Notes: generated by a model not told the origin, from the letters alone. Counted from the stretch's first letter, positions 40,850 to 52,790 are shown. The stretch: DNA of 57,500 bases from Prorocentrum cordatum (GCA_963575745.1 CAUYUJ010013936.1:87501-145000); one strand, 5' to 3'. Translations and numbers: made by a program.

Positions 40850-40940
40850 GAAGAGGGGGAGGAGGAGGAGGAGGACAAAGAGGAGGATGAGCAGGAGGAG
40901 GGGGAGGAGGTGGAAGAGGGGAGGAGGAGGAGGAGGAGAA
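40850..40940 (+). repeat. (GGA)n tract
   Basis: GGAGGAGGAGG and AGAGGGG. Confidence 0.9.
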
Positions 40941-40944
40941 GGAT

Positions 40945-40971
40945 GGAGCATGAGCATGATGATGCTGATAC

Positions 40972-41016
<45 letters not shown>

Positions 41017-41025
41017 CGAGGATGA

Positions 41026-41059
<34 letters not shown>

Positions 41060-41311
41060 GGTGGTGATGATGATGATGATGGTGATGAGTATGGTGATGC
41101 TGACGATGATGCTGCTGATGATGATTATGATGCTGAGGTCGCTGACGATTCTGGTAGTGATGCTGCTGCCGATGATGATGATGACGAGGATGATGATTAT
41201 GCTGAATATGCTGATTATGACGATGATGATGCTGAATATGATGGTGATGGTGATAATGATGATGCTGATGATGATGAGGAGGATGAGGATGATGATGATG
41301 CTGATGATGCT

Positions 41312-41346
<35 letters not shown>

Positions 41347-41366
41347 TGATGCTGATGATGCAGATC

Positions 41367-41420
<54 letters not shown>

Positions 41421-41445
41421 GTGGTGATGATGAAGATGGTGACGA
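40945..41445 (+). repeat. (GAT)n microsatellite at the 3' side of the LINE
   Basis: About 500 bp of GATGAT with GCT, GAC and GGT variants. On the LINE's own strand it is an (ATC)n tail directly after the last coding remnants. Confidence 0.95.
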
Positions 41446-41759
41446 GGAGTTTATCAGCGATCACATGGGAGGGCAATAACGAACATACAGTCGAAACGCC
41501 ACCTTGGGTGGAAGAACGCGAGGCGGCGATGCGCGCCGCCTCGCGGGCCTGAATGCGCGCCTGCGAGGCCAGCATCCCACGGGTTTCGATAACGCCCTGG
41601 GAACGGTGGCGGCTGCACCAAACTGACATCCTGCGGTGGCGGCAATGAAGCGGCCTTGCGCAAGACAGACACACCACGACGCGCACATACACTGACTGTG
41701 GATTGATCACGGTAGTGAGGGTACAGGCCCAAATCAATTCGGGGCAAAATAGTAGGCGC

Positions 41760-41846
41760 GCCCGACAATTTACGTTGCGAGCAATCCTTGCTCAGAAGGT
41801 GGCACCGTTGCGCAGTGTGCGCGCCACACACAACGCAGAAAAACAT
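41760..41846 (-). pseudogene. LINE C-terminal Cys/His motif
   Basis: Reads FFCVVCGAHTAQRCHLLSKD C: CxxC, then H and C spaced like a small zinc-binding knuckle at the C-terminus of the polyprotein. It is in a different frame from the RNase H part. Confidence 0.55.
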
Positions 41847-42149
41847 CGTTAATTACGTATCTCCCCTCTGGGCAACTCTGTGGACCAGCTGGTGCCCCTT
41901 GGTGAGATCAAGCACACCACGCCACATCTTACTGAGACGTTTACATCCCAACATGGGTCGACCCCGAGCTTCCGAGGAATCCAGGAAACAACGGGGGCAC
42001 CGTGCACGTCCTTGGCCAATCTCGTCTCAAGCGTGCCATCCCCCCGAGTCCACAAACCTGGCCTTCGGACCCTTGGGCGGGCGACAAACTTCTCAATGGG
42101 AAACACAGCGAAAGTCTTGCCTAACACTTTGGCAGCAACACGCAAGCTT

Positions 42150-42886
42150 TTGCAAGGCCTGTCCACTTCCTCGCGCTCGTGCATGGGGGGTTGAGGATGG
42201 ATGAGGAGAGACTGCTTGGCATATACATCCGCGATCCAGTTACCCACACCGATACGACGCTCGTGCAGCGGGGGAGAGTCCAATTCCGCTCGATCGCGGT
42301 GAGCCTTGCTGTGGTGCTGTGGTGCATATCAGGTATCGGTTCGTGTTCGCGCAGCAGCGCTCGCTCCACGACGGAGTTCAGCGTACCGACGTTTGCGAGA
42401 GACCTGGTAATAGCGAGGCTGGTTGCACAGTCGAGCCATGTTCATGCCGTCCGGATAACGCGTGCCTCCTCGCTCCCGGAACATAGGAAGCATGGCCATA
42501 CACACATGCTCGGCGGCCTGGGAGGTCTGGCGGTGGATGTCAAGGGCCATACCTTTAGCATAACCTTTGATACGATCCCCTTCCCCAGGAACAACTAGAT
42601 AGTAGGCAGCCCCGGACAGCTCACGCACAGGATGCCGATGGGCGGATCCGTCCATGGCGACATCGCACCCCGAAAGGCCAAGAGACCGCCACCCAACCTG
42701 AGCCCTATTGGAGTGGTACAACATCGGTTGAGGGAATGAGGCGGGAGGAGGGTGCCACGCTTCAGGATGCTCACATTGGAGCTCGTCAACAAACAGGTGA
42801 TCAACATAGCTGAGCGCCTCCGCGAGCCATTCGGGAGGAGCATGATCCGTAACGCTCTTGCGGGCCTGAACGGCCAGTGGGCGCAA
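42150..42886 (-). pseudogene. LINE RNase H domain
   Basis: Degrades the RNA strand of the RNA-DNA hybrid. First carboxylate in DVAMDGSAHR (Asp near 42652), second in QTSQAAEHV (Glu near 42511), third in RYPDGMN (Asp near 42451) and the last in GVGNWIADVYAKQ (Asp near 42226). Spacing of about 47 and 20 residues fits type-I RNase H. A stop at 42329-42331 separates the last motif from the rest, so the domain is broken. Confidence 0.75.
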
Positions 42887-43039
42887 GCACTGCCAACCTC
42901 TGTGTCACACACCGTCTTGTAGCCTGCAAAGGGGACACAGTCCGTCAGCATCGTAACCGTCAGCCTTGTCCCTAGATCGAGTCTAAACACCTTTGCAGAA
43001 AACCGAGAGAACCACGTACTTCTCCCTACTCGGGGTTTC

Positions 43040-43850
43040 TTAATGAGCGTGGGGGGTATCCCCCCGACGGGGGTCAACCTCGTCTCTCGTCGCGCCGCGA
43101 CGGGGGTCGGAGCGCCTGCGGCGCGCGGTGGCTGCCCGCGACAGGGGTCGATGTGGGGCTGTCGGCGGGGGCGACGCCGGCCCCCCGACGCTTATTAAGA
43201 AACTCGGAGTAGCCGTGAGGCCTTTACCTTTGGGCCTTAAGAGGCGCCTGAGCGGGTCCAAACAAAACCTGAGCCCCGAAGCTTGGGGGGTACTTTCATA
43301 CAGGTTACGCTTATGTTGAAGCTGCGTGGCTAACTGGAGCATGTGTCCAACCGTGGAGGGGGAACTATACCCGAGGTGAACTTCTCTACCGTAAGCACCC
43401 AGGAAGCTGAGGGGAGACATGCATTTCCAACCCGCACGGCGCAAGAAGAGATGCATCCTCTGCAGGGGCCCTCTCGAATTGCGCCAAGAAGCGTAGTGGT
43501 CGCACGAGACGGCGCTCCACATCTGGCACAGCTGCTGGACGGTGTACAGAGAAATACCTGGGGAGGTGAGAGCGAGCCGCACAATGGAGGCCCAGTGCAG
43601 GGCAGGCGCCACGGCAGGTCTCCACATGGGGTCCCCGAGGATGGCAAGACGAGCTTGCATCGAGCAGCCTCCGTGCCTGAGCGGTTGGTAAGACAGGAAC
43701 ACTCTGCGAGCCTCAAGAAGCTCGTGGTCATTCATCCCCGCAACCGCGGGCCCGAAACTGGTAGCTGGCAAAACTCCAGTGATGCAAATCTTGCCGATGC
43801 GTCCTTTTTGCAGGGCAAGCAGTGACGCATCCTACGTAAAAGCCCGATGT
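43040..43850 (-). pseudogene. LINE region between RT and RNase H
   Basis: Continues in the frame of the YADD motif as GRIGKICITGVLPATSFGPA, VAGMNDHELLEARR, AILGDPMWRPAVAPALHWAS. This fits the conserved region after the RT fingers/palm in LINE polyproteins. It ends in a CGGGGTCG-type minisatellite at about 43050-43190. Confidence 0.6.
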
Positions 43851-43869
43851 CGTTTCTTCATCTGGTGAA

Positions 43870-44974
43870 GACGCTGTTTTCTCTTTCAACGCCCCTTCTT
43901 GGTATCGCGTCTCTGGCCGGGCGCAAGGCCAGGTCCCAGGGACGCAACATTATCGGTCACATGGCCAGCGGGCCGTCCCACCAGCTTGACAATATTCTGG
44001 GCAAGAGCGTAGCTGCTGGCCGACGTGCTGACCTCGTCAGGGTGGATGCCAAAATTCAGCCCATCCCGAACGAGGCTAGCAGCGGCCTGGGTAATATTGG
44101 CCAGGACCTGACATTCACCACTACAAGTGGTGACACTATCGTCATCGGCATAAATGGACAGATCAACTTTGGGGATGTCAGCACAAAATAATCGACGTTC
44201 TCGATACTGTAAACACGCACCACGATATCGTTGGAACTATTGCCCGCAGCGAGGCCCGACGAAACGAAGAACGGGAGCGGCCCAGACTGGACCCCAAGGC
44301 GCAACAAGCGGGACCCCCTCCAGGATGGTACTGTTAAGGCCATGTCTCAGAGCTCTACCCTTAAGCCAAGCAAGGTCGACGGATTCGTAATACTTGGTTC
44401 CATCCCAAGTGATGCTCCCCGTCTCCTCATCGTCATGCTGGGCCACCTCGGCCCTGGCAGCTCGGCGCCACACAGCATCCTCAGTACTGCGCCCAGGGCC
44501 GAACGCCCAGCGCTCACGAGGGAAGCACGTGTCAACATCGAGGAGCATAGGCCTGCGAAGTCTTTCGCAAACTCGACCGGGACCAGCTCGCAGAAGGATG
44601 GGTCGGAGGCAGCCCTTCAATTTTTCCACCAAAGGGAAACGCCAGAGCAACTGTTTCGGGAGGAGCCCCAAGGACTCGATGGCCTGAGCCAACGCGCCAA
44701 ACGTGTCGAGGACAGCATCAGGGACAAGGGGAAGCTGTTTGGGGTGCAGCCCAGCAAGACTCCGGGATGTGAGGCGGGAGAAAGAGGCCGACGCACTGCG
44801 AATCTCGGCAGCAAACGGCCCCGGCAAATGCCTTCGATCGGGCGCGCAAGCTTCGGGTGGCACATGTGTGGCGTGCCAGAGAGAAGCGAGAACATCACCC
44901 TCGGCTTTCAGGAGCTCGCGCGGGTCGTTGGTAAAACAAGTCCAGGGTGCGTCTGAACAGCCGTGGGGGTCCAT
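43870..44974 (-). pseudogene. LINE reverse transcriptase domain
   Basis: Copies the element's RNA into DNA at the nicked target. Visible motifs are RPILLRAGPGRVCERLRRPM, RWAFGPGRSTEDAVW, the first Asp in TWDGTKYYESVD (near 44404), SRLLRLGVQSG and FFVSSGLAAGNSSND in a second frame, then DLSIYADDDSVTT with YADD at 44141-44152 back in the first frame. Motif A to YADD is about 84 residues, normal for RTs. Frame switches near 44300 and 44190 and a stop at 44237 inactivate it. Confidence 0.85.
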
Positions 44975-45590
44975 TTTCGCTTGAGCTTGGTGAGTCTATG
45001 CATCGCCCTAGCCCCGCCGTCAAGAGCCTTCTCCTGCCATTCATCCCCAACTATCCTGCTGGGCCCTGAGGATGGCCTTGCGCGCCTCGCTGATGTCGTC
45101 GTCCCAAGACGGCAGGAACTCCTGGCAGTCCTCGATCCAACTCTCGAGGTCGGCATCGACAGGGAGACGTTGAAGCAGTCGCCGTACCTGACCTAGAGTG
45201 GCATCAAGTCGGGCACCCTGCCCTTCACCAGGGCACGGTAATGTGAGCAGCTGCCGGATCTGAAGCTGGGCATCCTGAGTAAACTTCTGAGCAATGCTTT
45301 GATCGGTGTTCCCAGGGTCCTCAAAAACGCGCTGCAGCCTCATGGAGGCCCCGATAGTTTCAGACACTTGCTAAGCCAGCCAAATCCAACCGCCATGCAT
45401 ATCCCGTTCGTTGAGACGTTTGGGTTTAGCAAAGATCGGGATCCATCTGGGCCTGAGGAAATCACCCTTGTGGCCTTTACTTTTCACCAGCTCCCCAGTG
45501 AAATACTCAAGCTCACGCTCCAACGTGTTAGAGATATTCTTTACGCTTCGCGTATCCCCACCAGCCCATCTCAAAACAGCAACTCTTGCG
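44975..45590 (-). pseudogene. LINE linker between endonuclease and RT
   Basis: Frames read MRWAGGDTRSVKNISNTLER, LESWIEDCQEFLPSWDDDIS and IVGDEWQEKALDGGARAMHR then LTKLKRKWTP. The WxxxA..GGARA-H segment before the RT is typical of LINEs of this style. At least two frame changes. Confidence 0.6.
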
Positions 45591-45727
45591 AAGCATGCCG
45601 ACAGTCGTGTTTTTCAGGCGTGTTTCCGCCTGCCCCCGCATATCTCCCCTGTTCCTCCTTCCTCCCGCCTCCTTGTACATCCTCCTTGTGGTGGGAGCGG
45701 GAGAAGGACGAGGCGGAGGAGGAGGGA

Positions 45728-46200
45728 GAGAAAGCGCTCCTCGTGGTTTGAGTCGTTTGGGGTTTCTTGTCCTGGTGTGAGTCGTTCGGGCCCTTCTTCC
45801 TGGTGTGAGTCGTTCGGGCTCTTCGTGGTGTGAGTCGTTCGGGCTCTTCGTCCTGGTGTGAGTCGTTCGGGCTTCTCGTGGTGTGAGTTGTTCGGGCCCC
45901 TCGTCCTGGTGTGAGTCGTTCGGGCCCCTCCTCCTGGTGTGACTCGTTCGGGCTCCTCGTGGTGTGAGTCGTTCGGGGCCCTCGTCGTGGTGTGAGTCGT
46001 TCGGGCTCCTCGTGGTGTGAGTCGTTCGGGCGCCTCGTCCTGGTGTGAGTCGTTCGGGCCCCTCCTTCTGGTGTGAGTCGTTCGGGCTCTTCGTGGTGTG
46101 AGTCGTTCGGGCCCCTCGTCCTGGTGTGAGTCGTTCGGGCTCCTCGTGGCGTGAGGCGTTCGGGCACCTCGTCCTGGTGCAAGTCGTTCGGGCCCCTCGT
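45728..46200 (+). repeat. GTGTGAGTCGTTCGGGC minisatellite
   Basis: About 18 units of two alternating lengths (about 23 and 28 bp) ending CTCGTG or CCTCGTCCTG. The His/Thr/Pro/Asp peptide repeats on - are by-products. Part of the block that splits the LINE. Confidence 0.95.
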
Positions 46201-46888
<688 letters not shown>

Positions 46889-46904
46889 CAAGTAGTCGTA
46901 TCCA

Positions 46905-47030
46905 AGGCAGTTTGGAGGCCTCTTGGAGATCGTAGAGGGGCCTCTTGGGCTTTCTTTTGAGCCTCTTGGGAGCGTCCGGGGGCCCTCTTGGGCGCCTCTT
47001 GGAGCGTCTTGGGGGCCTGTTGGGGCCATC
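46905..47030 (+). repeat. GGCCTCTTGG minisatellite
   Basis: GGAGGCCTCTTGGAG, GGGGCCTCTTGGG units. Same family as 36426-37300. Confidence 0.85.
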
Positions 47031-47149
47031 TTTGGGGCGATCGATCACAGATGGGGGGAGCATTTTTGTCAGTACCCCCGTCGGGGCCACGATCCTCGTG
47101 AGGGGTGTCGAATTTCAGCCCTCCCAGGAATAGAAAAAGGACCCTCTGA

Positions 47150-47285
47150 CCACCCGCGAAACCCCCTCTCCAGGTCCAGGGGGAGGGGGGAGGGGGAGGG
47201 GTACACCCCTCCCCGAAGGGGAAGAAGGGGGGTTGAGAACAGAGAGAGCTCGCTAAACCACTCACGCCCAAAGGGCTGGTGGGAT
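47150..47285 (+). repeat. Dispersed repeat C, copy 2
   Basis: CCGAAGGGGAAGAAGGGG and TAAACCACTCACGCCC, AAAGGGCTGGTGGGA as at 4975-5100. Its right end is the junction with LINE sequence. Confidence 0.7.
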
Positions 47286-48235
47286 TTCGCCAGGCCATCG
47301 TGAGCAGAGCCCAAGCCTCACCAACAGGGCGAGAAGAGGCTGACACAGCGGCCTCCTCGGCAATACTACGGCAAAGCGTCCAAGCCGAAGGTTCGGGAGT
47401 GGGTCGAAAGGGAGCGTCGTCGGTAACTTCTGATGCGACCGATACGTCAGCTGATGGCACCTCACAGCATCGGGACGGAGCCTCGAGGTGACGGGTCGGC
47501 GGGGGCTGTGGGTCCAACTCAGATCCGCTTCAACATAGCTACAGACTCCCGCGAAACAAGTGCTCACCAGGAAAACAAAAACCAATCGTGCTAAGATTGC
47601 CAGCCGAGATACAGGCCTTCTGGGCGGGTACAGAAACGCCCCCTCGATCCTGCGGGCCATGCCCGTGGACTCAACGATGCTGGGGTCGAGGTTCCAGTCA
47701 CACCCCGCAAAGAACATGCGTTTTCCCATCGAGGCGTTCCCCCACAAGTTCGAGGAGGGACAAGTTGAGCTGACATAGCCCAGCACCCGACTGGAGGTAG
47801 CCCGGCGCAACATGCGAGGCGGGCCGGGAGGGGGGAGGGGATGTCCACGATGGCGTGGATCAGTCGGCCAGGGGCCAGCACGCCAATGTTAGCCTCGGGC
47901 CTTTTTGGGGCCCACGTGGGAGCAGACGAACACTCCCATCCCCGCCCCAGTTTGGCCCGCCTCGCCAGGCCAGGAGGGGGCGCGCAGCCATTTCAACCCC
48001 AGGGCAGCAGCAGGGGCAGTTCTTTCGCCCGTGCGGCCCTCGGGGGTGCCAGTCTCCTGCGCTAGTGAGATCAAAGCCGTGGTCGAGCTGAGTCGTTCTC
48101 AGGGTCGGCCAACCGTTGCCCCTGTAGGTCTCAGCACAGGTGTCCACGCCAAGGTCATCGAGGGAGGACGAGACAGGAGGAGGCGGGGGTGGCGCATGCA
48201 CTCCGAATTTAGACAACTTTCAACCACAGCAAAGC
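47286..48235 (-). pseudogene. LINE AP-type endonuclease domain
   Basis: Nicks target DNA to prime reverse transcription. Pieces in changing frames: TYRGNGWPTLRTTQLDHGF (near 48111), KWLRAPSWPGEAGQTGAGMG then VFVCSHVG, PGRLIHAIVDIPSP, FFAGCDWNLDPSIVESTG (the D-W-N metal/DNA-binding motif, near 47700), then DAPFRPTPEPSAWTLCRSIA linking toward the RT. At least four frame changes. The final SDH motif could not be placed. Confidence 0.65.
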
Positions 48236-48262
48236 GGCATGGTCTCACCCACGTCCGAGGTG

Positions 48263-49000
48263 CTACTCCGTCTTCGCTTTGACCCAACGTAGGCCCGAGC
48301 CGAATCGTGAGGAGAAGGAAGCCTTGTCGGCTCCGCCCTTGACCGCCTCGATAATATCTTCAGTGACAGTGCCGTCAAGCTCGTCAAGGTCCATGTCATC
48401 GGGCTCGCCCGCACGTGTATCTTCTGCACTACGAGGTTGAGGAGTGCGAGGAGCAGGGAGGCCATCAGAATCCGACGCGGCCGCGCACAACCCCGAAAAA
48501 GGGGGCGGTGCAACGACGGGCATCCGGGCCTGCTTGCCCTTGGCGCTTTCGCCGAGGACCTCCGCGAAGGTCTTGAAGACGTCTGTCTCCGTGAAGGGCT
48601 TGACGGCGACCCGCGGCCGGTGTTGCTCCAGGAAAGCTTCGTCGATCCTGAGGCAGGCTGGTGCTGGGGCAGTCTCGGGAAGCGCAGCCACCAGCTCCTT
48701 GCGCAACTCCACAATCCCAGCATCGCATGCCACCGCCTGTGCGCGCAGGTTGTCCACGCGCTCCTGAGCCACGCGCTCCTGAGCCACGCGCATGCGCTCA
48801 GTCTCGTCACACATCTCCTGATCGAGCTTGGCGCGCTTGAGCTCAGTGCGGGCGAGCTTGTGTCCCACATTAGTGTGCTGCTTGGGACGTGGCTTGGTGT
48901 CGGCCCAGGACTTCTTGACCTCTGCCAACTGGATCTCGAGCGCTTCGCGAGCGACCTTGCCACAATCGCCAGGAAGCTTGTTGCACTGGGCCACCGCCAT
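48263..49000 (-). CDS. LINE ORF1 distal part, coiled coil
   Basis: 245 residues open. N-terminal two-thirds helical and charged (QLAEVKKSWADTK, RTELKRAKLDQEM, RMRVAQERVAQERVDNLRAQ), with RVAQE directly repeated. C-terminal part acidic (GEPDDMDLDELDGTVTEDI). Fits a coiled-coil RNA-binding ORF1/gag-like protein. Likely the 3' part of a longer ORF1 starting near 49409, separated from it by frame changes near 49020-49250. Confidence 0.55.
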   Translation of the reverse strand: MAVAQCNKLPGDCGKVAREALEIQLAEVKKSWADTKPRPKQHTNVGHKLARTELKRAKLDQEMCDETERMRVAQERVAQERVDNLRAQAVACDAGIVELRKELVAALPETAPAPACLRIDEAFLEQHRPRVAVKPFTETDVFKTFAEVLGESAKGKQARMPVVAPPPFSGLCAAASDSDGLPAPRTPQPRSAEDTRAGEPDDMDLDELDGTVTEDIIEAVKGGADKASFSSRFGSGLRWVKAKTE

Positions 49001-49021
49001 CTCGAGCTGCTTGATCGCCCC

Positions 49022-49409
49022 TTAGATCTCCAGCTGCTTGGCCTGCTCAGGGCTGCTGTTGGGTGAAGATGTCGGTGTGGAGCCACTCACTGCTGTTGGA
49101 ACCACTGCTCGAGCCCGCGCTACCACCGCTGCCAAGTAGCTGTGCCAGCCGCTTCTCCATCGCATAGAGTTTCTGCTGCCTCTTGTCATTGGTGCCTGCC
49201 CCTGCGCCTCGCGGGGCAGGAGCCTTGGGCTTGACGCAGTAGTAGCCAGAGCCTTAGCACGCTGCAACGCACTCGACGGCCCCATTGCAGCCGCACTTGC
49301 ACACGATCCTGGACGCCCAGTTTGCATCCCGTCCGCAGGTCGAGCACGCCCACGTCGGAGACCTCGGTCCTGGGAGAACGTCTCCAGCACCAGCTCCGCC
49401 ATGGGCCAT
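49022..49409 (-). pseudogene. LINE ORF1 proximal part with RanBP2-like zinc finger
   Basis: A plausible start MAHGGAGAGD at 49409 leads to TWACSTCGRDANWASRIVCK then CGCNGAVECVAAC (about 49352-49254). W-x-C-x2-C, an Asn, then C-x-C resemble a RanBP2-type zinc ribbon, although the second pair is C-x-C instead of C-x2-C. Frames then change (KRQQKLYAMEKRLAQLL helix) before the 49000 ORF. Confidence 0.5.
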
Positions 49410-49589
49410 GAACACTGACAGTGCGTGCGGTAAGGGAATACGGTGCCTCGGCCTGAGTGCAGAACACAGGAGGGTTGAGACCCCCCCAAATTGAATGGTG
49501 CCAAGCCCAAAGACCCACGAGAGCGACTGCCGTTCTGAAGTCTGCTCCCGCAAGCCCAGCATCCCCTGGGCCAGAACGGCAATGATGGT

Positions 49590-49732
49590 GCTGAGGGGGA
49601 TGATGAGGAGGATTATGCTGCTGATGATGATGCTGATGATAAGGATGATGCTGCTGCTGCTGATGATAATGCGGATGGCGATACTTATGATGATGCGGAT
49701 GATGATGAGGACGCTGTTGCTGTTGGTTACGG

Positions 49733-49815
<83 letters not shown>

Positions 49816-50040
49816 TGGTTGACGACGAGGTTGTTGTTGATGTTGATGCTGATGCGGATGCTGAGGATGATGCGGAGGTTGATGATGCTGGTGCTGATGC
49901 TGAGGATGACGATGATGCTGCTGATGATGCTGCTGACGACGATGACGATGTTGATGCTGCTGATGCTGCTGGTGCTGATGATTCGATGCTGAAGGTGGTG
50001 ATGATGCTGCTGATAATGATGAGGATGATGCCCGTACTGA
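49590..50040 (+). repeat. (GAT)n microsatellite at the 5' side of the LINE
   Basis: About 450 bp of GATGAT with GCTGCT and GTTGTT variants. Same motif and orientation as 40945-41445 on the other side of the LINE. Confidence 0.95.
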
Positions 50041-50057
50041 TGTCGATGCTATTGCTG

Positions 50058-50870
50058 TTGAGGAGGGGGAGGAGGAGGAGTCGCAGCAGCAGCAGCAGGA
50101 ACAGCATCATCAACAGCAGAAGCAGGATGAGCAGGAGCTACATCAGGAGCAGGAGGAGGACGAGGAGGAGCAAGAGGAGGAGGAGGATGAAGAGGAGGAG
50201 GAGGAGGAGGAAGATGAGGATGAGGAGGAGGATGAGGAGGAGGAGGAGGAAGAGGAGGAGGATGAGGAACAATACTAACACGGATAATACGAATATTATT
50301 AACGTTAGAAACACTAGTAACATGAAACATGCTAAGAACGCTATTCAGAATCACTGTACTACTAACAGTAATACAACCAACACGATACTCATACTAATAA
50401 TAGTAGGAGTAGTAACAGGATTACGACGAATAGTACTAGGAATACTGGTGCGAACAATAATCGTAATAATACGAAGACGAATAATACTAAGAGGAGGAAG
50501 AAGATGATGAAGAGGGGGCCGAGGAGGAGGAGGATAAGGAGGAGGAGGAGGAGGAGGAGGAGGAGTAGGAGGAGGAAGAGGAGGAATGAGGTGGAGGAAG
50601 AGGATGAGAAAGAGGGGAGGAAGCGGAGGAGAGGAGGACGGGAGGAGGAGAAGGAGGAGGAGGAGGAGGAGGAGGAAGAGCAAGGGGAGGAGGAGGAGTA
50701 CGTAGGAGGAGAAGGAGGAGGAGGAGGAGGATGAGGAGAAGGAGGAGGGAGGAGGAGGGAGGAGGAAAGAGGAGGAGGAGGGGGAGGGAGGAGGAGGGGG
50801 AGGAGGAGGAAGAGGAGTAGGAAGAGGAGGAGGCGGAGGAGGAGGAGGAGGAGGAGGAGGAGAGGAGGAT
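50058..50870 (+). repeat. Long polypurine tract (GGA)n with AAC/AAT island
   Basis: GGA-rich at 50058-50270 and 50490-50870; AATACTAAC/AACACTAGTAA-type island at 50271-50489. No genes. Confidence 0.95.
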
Positions 50871-50935
50871 GGGGCTTTCTGCCCTTGGGAGGGCAGGTCG
50901 TGCAGCAGTGGCCAGGGACATTCACATCAGAAGCC

Positions 50936-50995
50936 GAGTTGAGTAGAGTTGAAAGTTGAAAGTCTAGATAACGTAGAGTTGAAAGTTGAAGCTGC
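50936..50995 (+). repeat. GTAGAGTTGAAAGTTGAA short repeat
   Basis: Two copies (near 50943 and 50970) with GAAAGTCTAGATAAC between. Confidence 0.8.
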
Positions 50996-51014
50996 GGCAG
51001 TTTCATTTCCACAG

Positions 51015-51142
51015 GTCTCTCAGCTCAAGCGTGTGGCCGATTCCCTGGGACTCGAAGAGAACTCGAAGGCTCAACCCCAGGGCCTGGAGTCAAGTTCTGA
51101 CGAACCTGCCTCTGTTGGGCCTCAGCGACTCCAGCCTTGGGT
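51015..51142 (+). CDS. Exon with strong acceptor, unknown protein
   Basis: TTTCATTTCCACAG ends at 51014. The frame then reads VSQLKRVADSLGLEENSKAQ, PQGLESSSDEPASVGPQRLQ and PWVRY. A helical start followed by a Ser/Pro/Glu-rich tail. The frame runs into (TA)n at 51147, so the donor must lie before it. No family recognised. Confidence 0.5.
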
Positions 51143-51146
51143 TCGT

Positions 51147-51168
51147 TATATATATATATATATGTATA

Positions 51169-51208
<40 letters not shown>
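51147..51208 (+). repeat. (TA)n microsatellite
   Basis: TATATA with GTATATATG interruptions. Confidence 0.97.
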
Positions 51209-51210
<2 letters not shown>

Positions 51211-51609
51211 TCTGTGCGCCTTTCGACACTCGGGAAAGCGGCGCTGAGCCCTGCGTTTGTGCCGCTCCGACTTCTCCCGCTGAATTTCGCTTTCTCTCGC
51301 GGTGTGCACTGGGAGGCGCTCCTCCCTGCACACCCCTGTGGGCTTCGCGCGGGCTGCAAGCGAACCCAGCCGTGGCCCCGGGTCCCCTTTTTTTCCGTTT
51401 CTCATCCGCCCCCCCTGGTCGTTCGGGGAGGCCAGTCTCGGACGTCTGTCTGTCCAGGTGCCGATCTGGCATCGCTGCTTTGATGTGTGCGGTCATTGAT
51501 TTGATTTGACTCGGGCTGGAATCAGTGCTTTGATTTGGGCGGTCCGCGGGACGGGAGCTGTCCGTTGCGGGTGAGGAACGAGCGCCCCCATCCCAGATCA
51601 GCGTGCTTC
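51209..51609. other. No recognisable gene
   Basis: Unique sequence with Cys/Pro-rich short frames. Nothing supportable. Confidence 0.35.
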
Positions 51610-51613
51610 GATG

Positions 51614-51799
51614 CAGGCGGCCACGGTGCAGCAGCGGAGGGCTGCTCGTTCGGGGGAGACGGTGCTGATCCAAAGGTTCGTGCCACTCCGCCCCCTCCCA
51701 GGGAGTTCACATGTCTTTGAGCGCCCCTGCCCACTGCAGGAGAGATGGAAGGCCGAATCGTCTCGGCCTCTCGGTGCTGCCGCCCCTGACCGTTGACAG
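51614..51799 (+). CDS. Possible exon, weak
   Basis: After GATGCAG the frame reads AATVQQRRAARSGETVLIQR, FVPLRPLPGSSHVFERPCPL then QERWKAESSRPLGAAAPDR and TGA. Coding-like but no family; an overlapping - frame is also open. Confidence 0.25.
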
Positions 51800-51894
51800 T
51801 AACAGTGACATTTCACTGCACATACTGGTCTGGACACCTCCCTGGTCAGCAGGATTTCCGGTAGAGGGTGAAGGGACAACAGCAATATTTTCCC

Positions 51895-52110
51895 TCTTCC
51901 CCCTCCGCCTCCTCCTCCTCGTCCTCCCCCTCCGCCTCCTCCTCCCCCTCCTCCTTCTCCTCCTCTTTCTCCTCCTCCTCCTCCTGTTCCTCCTCCTCCT
52001 CCTTCTCCTTCTCCTCTTTCTCCTCCTTCTCCTCCTCCTCCTTCTCCTCTTCCTCCCCTCTTCTTCTCCTTCCCCTTCCTCCGCCCCCTCCTCCCTCCTC
52101 CTCCTCATCC
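51895..52110 (+). repeat. (CTC)n/(CTT) pyrimidine tract
   Basis: CTCCTC and CTTCTCCTC. Confidence 0.95.
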
Positions 52111-52279
52111 TTCGCCCTCCTCATCATCCTCCTGATTATATAGTTACACGTTCTGAGAATTACTCTTCTCTCTCCGCTGACTCTGTTCGGGGGATGTCCC
52201 AGCTTCTCCGCGCGATGTTGTGCAAAACAGAGTTGCAACAGTTTGTCTTCCTTACGTGTTGCCCTATCCAATCGCTTTC

Positions 52280-52530
52280 TGTCATTCAAGACGGTGCTCC
52301 CGCTACAGCGTTGGCATCAATTCCGATGTTTCGGTCCTTCCGGATGGTGTTCCTGCTGCAGCGTTGGTCTCATTTCCTCGTTTTCGACCTTTCCGACGTG
52401 CTCCCGCTGCAGCGCTGATCTCAGATCCGTGTCTTCGGTCCTTCCCTCATGTCCACCCGCCTGTTCGGTCCTTCCGAATTGTGCTCCCGCTGTTGCAGCG
52501 GTCTCATCTCCAAATTGTCATTCCTCCACT
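52280..52530 (+). repeat. Tandem repeat of about 52-60 bp
   Basis: GTGCTCCCGCTGCAGCG (near 52293, 52349, 52399 and 52483) and TTCGGTCCTTCCG blocks alternate. Confidence 0.85.
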
Positions 52531-52559
52531 TGGGCTTTCCAGCTGCACCATTCATGCAG

Positions 52560-52790
52560 CCATGGTGCGCAATTCAATGCTACTTCATGGAACGCTTTGA
52601 AGCGAGTCCATGCCTTGCTCTGGAATGCTGTGGTATGCATCGCTGGGCTGCGCAGTGCCATGCCATGAAATGGCATACCTTGCAATGCTATGCGTACCGC
52701 TACGCGATGCCATGAATTTCGCTGAAATGCTATCATATGCGATCCTTGACTACGCAATGCCATGCCATGCTATGCACCGCGTACCTTTTG
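52560..52790 (+). repeat. ATGCCATGC/GCAATGCTATG degenerate repeat
   Basis: Units around GCTATGC, GCAATGCC and CTTTGAAATGC-like blocks, 8-10 bp. Confidence 0.75.
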
